Shown here piece after piece: positions 33,316 to 42,303 of a stretch of 64,000 nucleotides of DNA. Source of the DNA: JAUUSJ01 sp051880475 (GTDB lineage: Bacteria > Bacillota > Clostridia > Lachnospirales > Lachnospiraceae). The stretch's first letter is position 1. Every line of letters starts with the position of its first letter. The DNA is taken from NCBI GenBank assembly GCA_051880475.1, contig JBJEOA010000049.1, forward strand, positions 42,541 through 106,540, given 5' to 3'. A model generated the notes under the pieces. It saw nothing but the letters and a program-made list of their open reading frames with translations. It ran no database searches and was not told the origin of the DNA. A program made the translations under genes and the position numbers.

Positions 33316-35004
33316 GTGGCGAATCGGACAATAGATGCAAATGCTTTGCAAAAGATGTTTTTGGCTGGGGCCAGTCGTATTGAGAGAGAAAAAGAAAAAA
33401 TAAATGAATTAAATGTATTTCCAGTACCAGACGGGGATACAGGAACAAATATGTCCATGACGATTATGGCAGCCGCAAAGGAAGTAGCTGGGCTTGAAAA
33501 TCCTACTATGAAGCAGCTCGCAAAAGCAATCTCATCTGGTTCCCTAAGAGGTGCGAGAGGAAATTCTGGAGTTATTCTCTCTCAGCTGCTTCGTGGATTT
33601 ACAAAGGAGATTGAGCTTCATGAGAAGCTTGGCGTACAAGAAATTGCAAAAGGTTTTACAAGGGCAGTAGAGACGGCATACCGTGCTGTTATGAAGCCAA
33701 AGGAAGGTACTATTCTTACCGTTGCCAGAGTCATGAGTGAGAAGGCAGTTGAGTATGCAGCTTTAAATGAAGATTTGGAAGTTTATTTCAAGAAAATATT
33801 AGACGATGGATATGATATTTTAGCGAAAACAACGGAGATGCTTCCGGCACTCAAAGAGGCAAATGTAGTTGACTCAGGTGGTCAGGGACTGATGTGTGTT
33901 CTAAATGGCGGATACGATGCGTATATCGGAAAGGAAAGCATACCTGAGATTAAAGTAGAAAAAAAGGTTGCCGTTTCTTCTGTATCTAAGCCACAGCCAG
34001 TTTCAGAGGCTGATATTAAATTTGGATACTGTACAGAGTTTATTATTATGCTAGAGAATGAGTTTGGAGCTAAGGAAGAGAGCGAGTTTAAATCTTTTTT
34101 AATGTCAATCGGTGATTCTTTAGTAGTTGTCTCAGATGATGAGATTGTAAAGGTTCATGTCCATACGAATCATCCTGGTCTTGCTTTTGAGAAGGCTTTG
34201 ACTTTTGGATCCTTGACAAGAATGAAAGTTGACAATATGCGTGAAGAACATCAGGAGAGATTGATTAAGGACGCACAAAAGATTGCAAAGCAGCAAGCTG
34301 AGGAAGAACGTCTAAGAGTGGAGAGTCAGCGGCAGCAAGAGGCAAAAGAAGTTGGATTTATCTCAGTTTCTGTCGGAGAGGGAATCAATGATATTTTTGC
34401 AGACTTAGGTGTAGATTATATTATAGAAGGCGGACAGACAATGAATCCGAGCACAGAGGATATGCTAAGTGCCATTGATAAAGTAAATGCAAAGAATATT
34501 TTCATTTTCCCTAATAATAAAAATATCGTCTTAGCAGCAAATCAGGCAAGAGATTTAGTGGAGGATAAAAATATTATTGTTATTCCGACAAAGACAGTGC
34601 CACAAGGAATTGCGGCGATGGTTTCCTATGTCCCTGAGCAATCAATCGAGGAGATTGAAGAGACAATGAAGAGTGCACTCGAATATGTAAAGAGTGGACA
34701 AGTTACTTACGCAGTCAGAGATACGAATATTAACGGTATGGAGATAAAAACTGGAGATATTATGGGAATCGATGACGAGGGAATTAAAGCAGTTGGAAAG
34801 AATATGAAAGATACAACCGTTGAGTTGCTCCGAAATATGGTAGATGAAGAGTCAGGACTGATTAGTATTTACTATGGACAGGATGTGACGGAAGAGACTG
34901 CCAATGAATTTGCAGAAAGTATTGAAGAAATTTATGAAGACTGCGATGTGGAAGTCCAGTACGGTGGACAGCCAATTTATTATTATATTGTATCAGTAGA
35001 ATAA
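33316..35004 (+). CDS. DAK2/DhaL-type kinase, fatty-acid kinase FakA-like (YloV)
   Basis: A 562-residue protein. The N-terminal DhaL/DAK2 ATP-binding domain (about 1-200) has the Mg-binding 'NVFPVPDGDTGTNMSMT' and 'SGSLRGARGNSGVILSQ'; the C-terminal domain (about 220-560) includes 'TEFIIMLENEF', 'SDDEIVKVHVHTNHPG' and 'GGQTMNPST'. FakA with a FakB carrier phosphorylates exogenous fatty acids for phospholipid synthesis. GTG start after GAAGGAGGAAAGACGAAA. Downstream recG begins 12 bases after the stop. Confidence 0.9.
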   Translation: MANRTIDANALQKMFLAGASRIEREKEKINELNVFPVPDGDTGTNMSMTIMAAAKEVAGLENPTMKQLAKAISSGSLRGARGNSGVILSQLLRGFTKEIELHEKLGVQEIAKGFTRAVETAYRAVMKPKEGTILTVARVMSEKAVEYAALNEDLEVYFKKILDDGYDILAKTTEMLPALKEANVVDSGGQGLMCVLNGGYDAYIGKESIPEIKVEKKVAVSSVSKPQPVSEADIKFGYCTEFIIMLENEFGAKEESEFKSFLMSIGDSLVVVSDDEIVKVHVHTNHPGLAFEKALTFGSLTRMKVDNMREEHQERLIKDAQKIAKQQAEEERLRVESQRQQEAKEVGFISVSVGEGINDIFADLGVDYIIEGGQTMNPSTEDMLSAIDKVNAKNIFIFPNNKNIVLAANQARDLVEDKNIIVIPTKTVPQGIAAMVSYVPEQSIEEIEETMKSALEYVKSGQVTYAVRDTNINGMEIKTGDIMGIDDEGIKAVGKNMKDTTVELLRNMVDEESGLISIYYGQDVTEETANEFAESIEEIYEDCDVEVQYGGQPIYYYIVSVE

Positions 35005-35016
35005 AGGATGAGTAAT

Positions 35017-37035
35017 ATGCAAGGAACAGATTCCATTCGAACTCTAAAAGGAGTGGGAGAAAAAACGGAAAAACTCTTTGCTAAAATTGGAGTATATACG
35101 GTAAAAGATCTTGTAAAGACATATCCGAGATACTATAATGTCTATGATACACCATCTTATATAGAAGATATTATACCAGGAGAGAAAATTGCTCTAAGAG
35201 GGGTGATTTCTTCTCCTGTCACATTAAAGAGAGTGAGACAGCTTGCCCTTATTATATGTCAGATAGAAGATGAGTCAGGAAAACTGACAGTTAACTGGTA
35301 TAATATGCCTTATTTAAAGAAGACATTGAGAAATGGTCAGACCTATGTTTTTGTCGGGATTCCTGTCTTTAAAAATAATAAGATTATTTTAGAACAGCCA
35401 GAAATTTTTACGGTTGAAGACTATAAAAAGCAGATGGAGACATTACAGCCTGTCTATCCACTGACACAAGGGCTTAGCAATAAAATGGTACAAAAAGCAA
35501 TGAAGCAGAGTTTTCCCTATATGGAAGAGATAGAGGAGCCTCTGCCTTCTTGCATTATAGAAAAATATCAGCTTTGGGGATATCAGGATGCACTGCGAGA
35601 AATCCATTTTCCAACTTCAAGGGAGAAGGCAAAAAAAGCGAGAGAGCGACTTGTATTTGATGAGTTTTTCTTGTTTTTGGCGGGAATTCAATTCTTAAAA
35701 GAGGAAAAAAAGAAAATAGAGAACCAGTATCAGATTCCGTTTTGTGAAGAGGCAAAGATATTTCTTGATTCTTTACCTTATACATTAACAGACGGGCAAA
35801 AACTCGCCTTAGAGGAGATGAAAAACGACCTTATAGGGCAGACAGCGATGAATCGCTTAGTGCAAGGAGATGTAGGATCAGGAAAAACAATTTTGGCGGT
35901 AATACTACTTCTTATGACAGCGAAGGCGGGATATCAAGGAGCTCTTATGGCACCGACAGAAGTATTGGCTAACCAGCATTATGAAACCCTAAATCAGCTA
36001 TTAAAACCTTACGGAATTTCTATCGCATTATTAGTTGGCTCTATGACGCAAAAAGAGAAAAGACTTTGTTATGAGCAAATTGAGGCAGGAAAGATTCAGA
36101 TTATTATTGGGACTCATGCGTTGATTCAAGAAAAGGTAAACTATCATTCTTTAGCTCTCGTTATTACGGACGAGCAGCATCGCTTTGGCGTAAAACAAAG
36201 GGAAAATCTCTCCAAAAAAGGAAAATATCCTCATATTTTAGTGATGAGTGCAACGCCAATTCCAAGAACATTAGCCCTTATTGTGTATGGAGATATGGAT
36301 ATATCTGTCATCAGAGAGCTTCCCAAAAATCGACTTCCGATTAAAAATTGCGTAGTAGATAAGGGATATCGACCAAGTGCCTATCGCTTTATCGAAAAAC
36401 AAGTAAATCTTGGAAGACAGGCATATGTTATCTGTCCAATGGTGGAAGATAGTGAGACTTTAGACGTAGAAAATGTGACAGAATACGCTAAAATCTTGAG
36501 AAGAAATTTACCAAATTATGTCGTTGTGGAAAGCTTGCATGGAAAAATGAGGGCGGACGAAAAGCAAGATATTATGAATCGCTTTGAAAAGGGAGAGATT
36601 CATGTCTTAGTATCGACGACAGTAATAGAGGTCGGAATTAATGTGCCAAATGCGACAGTTATGATGATAGAAAATGCCGAGAGATTTGGGCTTGCACAGC
36701 TTCACCAGCTTCGAGGGAGAGTTGGGCGAGGAAAAGAGCAATCCTACTGTATTTTTTTAATGGGAAAAAATTCGAAAGAGGCCAAAGAGAGATTGAAAAT
36801 CTTAGAAAAATCAAATGATGGATTTTATATTGCCAGTGAAGACTTAAAACTTCGAGGTCCGGGAGATTTTTTTGGAATTCGTCAAAGTGGAACAATGGAT
36901 TTTGCATTGGCAGATATTTATGAGAATACAGATTTACTAAAGGCAGCCAATGAAGCGGTACTCTTTTTAAAAGAGAAGGGATATGAACTTACTTCTATTT
37001 ATAGAGAGGAAATACATAGGCAGATGATTTTGTAA
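35017..37035 (+). CDS. recG: ATP-dependent DNA helicase RecG
   Basis: A 672-residue superfamily 2 helicase that remodels stalled replication forks and branched recombination intermediates. N-terminal wedge/OB domain ('SIRTLKGVGEKTEKLF', 'GEKIALRGVI'), then Walker A 'VQGDVGSGKTILAVI', Walker B box 'ITDEQHRFG', motif III 'MSATPIPRTLAL', and motif VI 'QLRGRVGRG'. The ATG at 35017 is preferred over 35008 because AAAGG is properly spaced only from the former. Confidence 0.96.
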   Translation: MQGTDSIRTLKGVGEKTEKLFAKIGVYTVKDLVKTYPRYYNVYDTPSYIEDIIPGEKIALRGVISSPVTLKRVRQLALIICQIEDESGKLTVNWYNMPYLKKTLRNGQTYVFVGIPVFKNNKIILEQPEIFTVEDYKKQMETLQPVYPLTQGLSNKMVQKAMKQSFPYMEEIEEPLPSCIIEKYQLWGYQDALREIHFPTSREKAKKARERLVFDEFFLFLAGIQFLKEEKKKIENQYQIPFCEEAKIFLDSLPYTLTDGQKLALEEMKNDLIGQTAMNRLVQGDVGSGKTILAVILLLMTAKAGYQGALMAPTEVLANQHYETLNQLLKPYGISIALLVGSMTQKEKRLCYEQIEAGKIQIIIGTHALIQEKVNYHSLALVITDEQHRFGVKQRENLSKKGKYPHILVMSATPIPRTLALIVYGDMDISVIRELPKNRLPIKNCVVDKGYRPSAYRFIEKQVNLGRQAYVICPMVEDSETLDVENVTEYAKILRRNLPNYVVVESLHGKMRADEKQDIMNRFEKGEIHVLVSTTVIEVGINVPNATVMMIENAERFGLAQLHQLRGRVGRGKEQSYCIFLMGKNSKEAKERLKILEKSNDGFYIASEDLKLRGPGDFFGIRQSGTMDFALADIYENTDLLKAANEAVLFLKEKGYELTSIYREEIHRQMIL

Positions 37036-37174
37036 TTTTTTCAAATTTTATAAAAATTTTACAATTGTTTTAAATGACTATAAAAAATTTTTAAAAATAC
37101 TTTTCTAATTAGAGTAAAGATGATATACTAACCACAAAGTAATGATTAATAATAACAGAGAGGAAAGGCTTTAT

Positions 37175-37744
37175 ATGAGAGTTATAGCAGGAAAGGCCAG
37201 AAGACTCCAATTAAAAACAGTGCCGGGTATGCAGACAAGACCAACACAAGACCGAATTAAAGAAACATTATTTAATATGATTCAGCATGAGATTTATGAT
37301 GCACAGTTTTTAGATTTATTTGCGGGAAGTGGTGGAATTGGAATTGAGGCTCTGAGTCGAGGAGCAAAGAGGGCAGTTTTTGTAGAGCATGATAAAAAGG
37401 CCTGTGATTGTATCAGAGAAAACTTACGGCATACAAAACTAGATGCTCAGGCGAAGCTGATGCAAAGAGAGGTATCCACAGCTTTATATGCTTTAGAAGA
37501 CCAAGGCTATCAGTTCGACTATATTTTCATGGACCCTCCTTATGGTAAGGAGTTAGAAAAGGATGTTTTATATCAATTATCTTCCCTGAATTTATGTACA
37601 GATGACACATTAGTTATTGTGGAATCCGACTTAGAGACAGAGTTTTCTTACTTGGAGGATTTTGGTTTTTATATGGTTAAAGAGAAGATTTATAAGACAA
37701 ATAAACATACTTTTCTTATGAAATCCTCTAGCTTAGACAAATAA
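37175..37744 (+). CDS. rsmD: 16S rRNA (guanine966-N2)-methyltransferase RsmD
   Basis: A 189-residue SAM methyltransferase: 'MRVIAGKARRLQLKTVPG', 'TRPTQDRIKETLFNMI', the SAM loop 'FLDLFAGSGGIGIEALSRGA', and the catalytic 'FMDPPYGKELEK' (DPPY). It methylates G966 of 16S rRNA during 30S assembly. Start 37175 follows GAGAGGAAAGGC. coaD follows about 60 bases later, a conserved pair. Confidence 0.95.
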   Translation: MRVIAGKARRLQLKTVPGMQTRPTQDRIKETLFNMIQHEIYDAQFLDLFAGSGGIGIEALSRGAKRAVFVEHDKKACDCIRENLRHTKLDAQAKLMQREVSTALYALEDQGYQFDYIFMDPPYGKELEKDVLYQLSSLNLCTDDTLVIVESDLETEFSYLEDFGFYMVKEKIYKTNKHTFLMKSSSLDK

Positions 37745-37807
37745 GAAGAAAAGGATTTCATTTTACGATATAAGATAATAAAATGTTTGTCTTGAAGGAG
37801 TAGAAAA

Positions 37808-38290
37808 ATGAAGATAGCGATTTATCCTGGAAGTTTTGACCCAGTGACACTTGGGCATTTAGATATGATAGAGAGAGTTGCCAAAGTTTTTGATAAATTA
37901 ATTATTGGCATTTTAGTTAATAAAAATAAGACGCCTCTTTTTTCTGTCGAAGAAAAGATAGAAATGTTAAAAGAAGTGACAAAACATCTGCCTAATATAG
38001 AGATTATGGCTTTTGAGGGACTTTTAATAGAATTTGCTAAGCAACAAAAGGCGAGTGTGATTGTCAGAGGCCTTCGAGGTGTGACTGATTTTGAGTATGA
38101 GTTACAGATGGCACAAGGAAATCAACAGTTTTGCCAAGAGGTAGAGACGATGTTTCTTACAACAAGTGCAAAGTATTCTTATATCAGCTCTAGTATGGTG
38201 AAAGAGATAGCACATTTTGGGGGAGACGTCGAAGGTTTTGTACCAGATTATGTAAAAGAAAAAATAAAGGAAAAATATCACGTACTATAA
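37808..38290 (+). CDS. coaD: Phosphopantetheine adenylyltransferase
   Basis: A 160-residue nucleotidyltransferase with 'IYPGSFDPVTLGHLDMIERV' (T/HxGH motif), 'VIVRGLRGVTDFEYELQMA' and 'YSYISSSMVKEIA'. It makes dephospho-CoA from 4'-phosphopantetheine, the fourth step of CoA synthesis. RBS GAAGGAGTAGAAA. Confidence 0.97.
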   Translation: MKIAIYPGSFDPVTLGHLDMIERVAKVFDKLIIGILVNKNKTPLFSVEEKIEMLKEVTKHLPNIEIMAFEGLLIEFAKQQKASVIVRGLRGVTDFEYELQMAQGNQQFCQEVETMFLTTSAKYSYISSSMVKEIAHFGGDVEGFVPDYVKEKIKEKYHVL

Positions 38291-38307
38291 GGGATGGAGG
38301 AAGTATT

Positions 38308-38910
38308 ATGGAGAGATCAAACATAGAAGAAATGATTGATGAGATTATTGAGCTAGTGGAGGAATGTAAGAGTGTTCCGTTGTCTACAGGTAAGATTAGT
38401 GTTCCAAAAGAGACATTATTACAAAAATTACAAGATTTGAGAATGGAAGTGCCTAGAGAGATTTCTGAGGCTCAGGAGTTATTAGATAGAGAAAAAGATA
38501 TTGTCTCCGAAGCTCAAGAGAGAGCAGATCAGATTATCAAAAATGCTGCAGATGAGGCGGCTAAGATGATTGAGGAGAGCGAAGTTGTGGAGATGGCAAA
38601 TTATCGTGCTGAGCAGATTATGGAAGAGACGAGAGCAATTTCCGATAAGCATATTAAGGCGGCAAAGGCAGAAGCTTCGAATATTCAGATTCATGCTATG
38701 GAGTATACAAACGATATGATGGCAGGTCTTAGCGGTATGTTTGCTAATATTCATGATAATGAAAAGCAGCTTTTTGAGTCGGTTTTGTCTAATTTTAAGC
38801 AAAACGAGGAGACTGTAGAGCGAAATAGAAAAGAGATTGAAGACCAGTTAAATCGCATGAAGAAGATTGCAGCTGGACAGCCTCTGACTAGAACAAAAGA
38901 GGATTTCTAG
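38308..38910 (+). CDS. Coiled-coil protein downstream of coaD
   Basis: A 200-residue soluble protein, almost wholly helical. Residues 50-185 form a long coiled coil ('ISEAQELLDREKDIVSEAQE', 'RADQIIKNAADEAAKMIEES'), similar to DivIVA or ATP-synthase b-type stalks; such proteins at this place in Lachnospiraceae are often just called ATPase. No ATP-binding motif is visible, so that label is not supported. It probably has a scaffold role in division or envelope. Coupled to coaD by 17 bases. Confidence 0.75.
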   Translation: MERSNIEEMIDEIIELVEECKSVPLSTGKISVPKETLLQKLQDLRMEVPREISEAQELLDREKDIVSEAQERADQIIKNAADEAAKMIEESEVVEMANYRAEQIMEETRAISDKHIKAAKAEASNIQIHAMEYTNDMMAGLSGMFANIHDNEKQLFESVLSNFKQNEETVERNRKEIEDQLNRMKKIAAGQPLTRTKEDF

Positions 38911-38952
38911 GTTTTTATGTGATTTTTATGCAAAATCGAATAGATGTTTGAC

Positions 38953-39006
38953 GTTTAAGTTCGAATGAACGTTTAAATTGGAATAAATGTTTAAATTCAA
39001 ATAGAC
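38953..39006 (+). repeat. 18-bp tandem repeat, three degenerate units
   Basis: Units at 38953-38970, 38971-38988 and 38989-39006, consensus GTTTAARTTNRAATRRAY. The last unit ends in AATAGAC, which is also the conserved 5' edge of fold-back element B that begins there. Confidence 0.75.
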
Positions 39007-39230
39007 GCCCAAAACCAAAAATCTTCTCTCTAAAAAACACGTGCGTTCCCACGATTTTTGCAACATGCGCTTATTTATGCTGCTCTTGCGAACTCGAAAA
39101 AAATCCCCGTCATTTGACGGTGATTTTTTTCTCAGACAGCGCTCCCGCAGCAAAGCTAGCATGTTGAAAAATCGCTCCACTTACTATTGTTTTTTAGAGA
39201 GAAGATTTTTGGCTTTTTAGGCTGTTTTTT
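39000..39230 (+). repeat. Fold-back element, copy B
   Basis: 24-bp perfect arms at 39015-39038 and 39189-39212 (core AATCTTCTCTC / GAGAGAAGATT). Shared core blocks: CGTTCCCACGATTTTT at 39044-39059 and GAAAAATCGCTCCACT at 39166-39181. An inner stem GCAACATGC/GCATGTTG covaries with copies A and C. The apex carries an additional 15-bp hairpin (about 39097-39130). It lies about 90 bases after the coiled-coil gene, between convergent genes. Confidence 0.85.
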
Positions 39231-39333
39231 GGTTGAATATTTCAATTTATCAAATGAGCTCGTAAAATTCCCTTGCTTTATCTATGGGGAGTGTTAATTT
39301 GTGAAAATTAATTATTTGTTGAATATAGGTAAA

Positions 39334-40299
39334 TTAGATAAAAAATAGTTTAGCGAGAAGATAGCTGATACTTCCTAAGAGAAGTTTTTGTATAAAATAA
39401 GGAAAAACAGATAGCCCTGATTTTGTGAGAACGCCTTTTGTCTGTGCGAGACTGCATAGACCGCCAAAGGAGGTGAGTCCACAGATTAGGGCTATTTTTT
39501 CGCAAAAAGGAAGAGTACTGTTTGCCACAAAATTTACTCCCGTTGTCACTTCTGTCATTCCGATAAGGAGAATGACGAGAAAATGATTTTCAGGGAGGAA
39601 AAATATGAAAAATTGGCATAAAATGGAAAAAAGCATCATATAGCAACCAACTTTGACGAGAACAAAAAAGGAATCTAAAAAGATATTCATTTCGGCTTGT
39701 TTGTAGGAAGAGGTTTGCTTGCAGATAGAGGACTGTTCTGTGGCAGAGGAAGATTTACAGATGGAGAACTGTTCATGGATAGAGAGAGCAGTCTTTTTTT
39801 TATTGCAAAAAAGAGAGAGTAAAATTCCGTAAACAAGATAAGGGCTATATAAAATAAAAAAGAAAACAGGAATGGATAGCTTATTTTTTAAAATCGCAGT
39901 TAGAATATAGCCGATTAAAAACATAGGACTTGCGTGATTAAATAGGACGAGGGAATATTTTGCGAAAGTTTTATCAATAAGGTTTTGGGATAAAAAATCG
40001 TCCATTGTTTTTGCTCCCATAGGATAGCCACAGAAAAAACCGAGTAAAAATAGATAAGGAAGATTTTTGTTGAATTTTGGAAATAGGCGATATAGTGGAG
40101 TGAAAAGAAGGTGGAAACATTCAATGGAGTTTGTCTTTAGCATGATATTAGATAAAATCATGAATGGAAAGAGCGTTGGAACGACGGAGTTATACCAAAG
40201 GAGGAGACCGTCTTTTGCCCCTGCGATAGAAATTTCTGGAAACAAAAGGAGAGCAAAAAAGATAAGGAGGATGGAGATTTGCAGAAAATGTTGTTTCAA
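39334..40299 (-). CDS. ylbJ: Sporulation integral membrane protein YlbJ
   Basis: A 321-residue polytopic membrane protein with about eight helices and the nucleoside-recognition (Gate-like) pattern: 'GLLLWYNSVVPTLFPFMILS' near residues 32-51, 'GFFCGYPMGAKTMDD', and 'GMTEVTTGVNFV'. YlbJ is required for spore cortex formation in Bacillus. A TTG start is chosen: AAAGGAGAGTCTCCC precedes it on the minus strand and no ATG fits. The middle (about 185-210) has an odd Ser/Lys/Gln repeat, 'SICKSSSATEQSSICKQTSS'. Confidence 0.88.
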   Translation of the reverse strand: MKQHFLQISILLIFFALLLFPEISIAGAKDGLLLWYNSVVPTLFPFMILSNIMLKTNSIECFHLLFTPLYRLFPKFNKNLPYLFLLGFFCGYPMGAKTMDDFLSQNLIDKTFAKYSLVLFNHASPMFLIGYILTAILKNKLSIPVFFFILYSPYLVYGILLSLFCNKKKTALSIHEQFSICKSSSATEQSSICKQTSSYKQAEMNIFLDSFFVLVKVGCYMMLFSILCQFFIFFLPENHFLVILLIGMTEVTTGVNFVANSTLPFCEKIALICGLTSFGGLCSLAQTKGVLTKSGLSVFPYFIQKLLLGSISYLLAKLFFI

Positions 40300-40439
40300 G
40301 GGAGACTCTCCTTTTGATTGGGGATATTGGTATAGTGTATGAGGAGGGAAGAGGGTTTATTACGGGGAATTGAAAAAACTACTCTGCTGTTCCATAAAGA
40401 ATATTTATATGGATAAGCAATAATTAGATACGGACTAAA

Positions 40440-40662
40440 AGGTTCCATAGCACAGCTAGGCAGTTTAAGGGCTCTCTTCCAAAAACGATAGGGGAGTGGA
40501 GCTATTTTTCGCTACGGATGCTTTGGGGTTCTGAGCGTGTTTGAGCGGTTTATCCGCGAGTTTGCGAAGAACCTCATAAATAGGCGGAGTAGCGAAAAAT
40601 GGCGGGAACGCAACGTGTTTTTGGAAGAGAGCCCTTAGACTGCCTAGCGTCTCGTCTCTTTT
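40440..40662 (-). repeat. Fold-back element, copy C (opposite orientation)
   Basis: 31-base arms at 40456-40486 and 40617-40647 with a single non-Watson-Crick position that is still a G-U pair. Core blocks on the minus strand: CGTTCCCGCCATTTTT (40610-40595) and GAAAAATAGCTCCACT (40510-40495). Inner stem CGCTAC/GTAGCG and apical GCGG/CCGC replace the corresponding stems of A and B. In its own orientation it starts about 40 bases after the tmcAL stop codon. The remaining 40300-40439 bases show nothing recognisable. Confidence 0.83.
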
Positions 40663-40700
40663 TATTCCAATAAGGGAACCCTTAGACTGCTCATCGTCCC

Positions 40701-41969
40701 TTAGAACATTTCACAAGAAGACTCCATCCTCACAACTCCTCTCAAATATTCCGACTGTGGCTTCACACCAAATTTCTCATACTGAATAAGCTCATAAAGC
40801 TCACTAGCTCTAAGGTCAATATCAAATACCTCCCTTCCAAGAGGAGAAAGCATTTTATATGCCCTTGCAGGTCGCTGGATAAAAGGAATCTCACTCGTCT
40901 TTTTTGCTTCTTTCAAAAAGGCAGCTCCTTTTTCATTCATTCCAAGTATCCTTGCATAATAAACAATCTCATCTAATTTCACTTCTTCCATAAATTCTTT
41001 TTTTATATTTAAAAGATAGTGAAGAATTCCCCTTTGGATGGCAGTATAAGTAAAAGCCTTATTTTTTAAAACTGAAATAAACTCTGTAATAGAGAGTGAT
41101 GGATTTTTTAGCTTTAAAATTCGATTTGAAAGCTCTTCTTTCATGTCAAGAAATGAGGATAGGGAACTTGTCTCTCTTTGAAGTAAAAAATAAAAATGAG
41201 AGGAAAAATCATCTAAAGATATTGGAAAAGATTTTCCATATTGTTCCAAAAACAGAAAGTGACAAGCTTTTGGGACGGAAGATAGGCTTTCTTCTAGGCG
41301 ATTTTTGTATATAGCCTCTCGAATGGCAGAAGCAGAGCTAAAAAAATAGTGCAAATTATTGTCGTGATAGTGTACATTTTTGCGTTGTATAGTAATAGGG
41401 GAGATAGTAGAGTGGTATTTTTTTAAAGTTTTTAGGTATTCGATACCTAAAATATTGTTAGGCTGTGCGAGAAACAAATCTAATTTGTTATTGTTTTGAC
41501 AAGGAAAATTACCAAATTGTTCTAAATTTAGTGCTTTTGCGCGGGCTTTTGGAAAGGAATTTCCCTGTTTTAAAAATAAAGAGAGATTTGCCTTGAAAGA
41601 GGAAGATTCCTCTAAAAGAAAAGAAGAGGCTTCCAAAAAAGGCTCTAGTTTTCCCTCCTCACTTCCAAAGCATAGAAAGTCGATATTATGAAGTTTTTCT
41701 AAAGTGAGGACAGAGCCAAGAGCGAAAAATTCTGCACTAGAAGTTGCAAAAAGGGTAGGGAGTTCAATAACGAGATCAGCACCGCTAAGAAGAGCCATTT
41801 TAGTGCGAGTATATTTATCTAAAATAGCGGGAGCTCCCCGTTGGACAAAATTTCCACTCATAATAATGACGGCACAGTCTGCTCCTGTGACTTTTTTTGC
41901 CTCCTCTATATGATAAGCGTGACCGTTGTGAAATGGATTATATTCTGCGATGATACCGACTGTTTTCAC
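40701..41969 (-). CDS. tmcAL: tRNA(Met) cytidine acetate ligase TmcAL (YlbM)
   Basis: A 422-residue nucleotidyltransferase-fold protein: 'TVGIIAEYNPFHNGHAYHIE' at the N-terminus (HxGH-like 'HNGH'), 'VIIMSGNFVQRGAPAILDKY' next. TmcAL activates acetate with ATP to acetylate C34 of elongator tRNA-Met. A GTG start at 41969 (AAAGAAGG upstream) is chosen because homology begins there; an upstream extension is not conserved-looking. Neighbour ackA is a conserved partner and also handles acetate. Confidence 0.92.
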   Translation of the reverse strand: MKTVGIIAEYNPFHNGHAYHIEEAKKVTGADCAVIIMSGNFVQRGAPAILDKYTRTKMALLSGADLVIELPTLFATSSAEFFALGSVLTLEKLHNIDFLCFGSEEGKLEPFLEASSFLLEESSSFKANLSLFLKQGNSFPKARAKALNLEQFGNFPCQNNNKLDLFLAQPNNILGIEYLKTLKKYHSTISPITIQRKNVHYHDNNLHYFFSSASAIREAIYKNRLEESLSSVPKACHFLFLEQYGKSFPISLDDFSSHFYFLLQRETSSLSSFLDMKEELSNRILKLKNPSLSITEFISVLKNKAFTYTAIQRGILHYLLNIKKEFMEEVKLDEIVYYARILGMNEKGAAFLKEAKKTSEIPFIQRPARAYKMLSPLGREVFDIDLRASELYELIQYEKFGVKPQSEYLRGVVRMESSCEMF

Positions 41970-42274
41970 GGATAACCTTCTTTCTTGCTTTTTTATACTA
42001 ATGATGTTGGGGGCAAAAATATTTTTCCTCCAACGGATGCCTCTAAGAATAGATGGCTTAATAGTGTAAGCAGATATATTTGGCTTAGTGTAACATGGCA
42101 AAAATGTACTGTCAAGGAAGGAGATAAAGGAAGATAAATCCCAAAATATTGTTATATTGTACAAGAAAACATACAATTATTTATACAAAACATATAAAAA
42201 AATAGAGATAGAGAGAAGAAAATGTATTAATTATAGTACAATAAAAATGCAAAAATGTTTAATTATTCACAAAC
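41970..42274. other. Divergent intergenic region tmcAL / ackA
   Basis: Very AT-rich, no gene seen. The ackA promoter lies at its end (42275). A poly-T stretch occupies the promoter spacer. Confidence 0.4.
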
Positions 42275-42303
42275 TTGCACTATTTTTTTTTTTAGTATAT
42301 AAT
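42275..42303 (+). promoter_or_regulatory. Promoter of ackA
   Basis: TTGCAC (42275-42280), 17-base spacer dominated by T, TATAAT (42298-42303). A leader of about 155 bases follows. Confidence 0.7.

Noticed and set aside
38926..39180. Minus-strand frame with NLNVHSNLNV-like repeats
   Set aside because: It is read from the 18-bp tandem repeat and fold-back element B; no ribosome site and no family resemblance.
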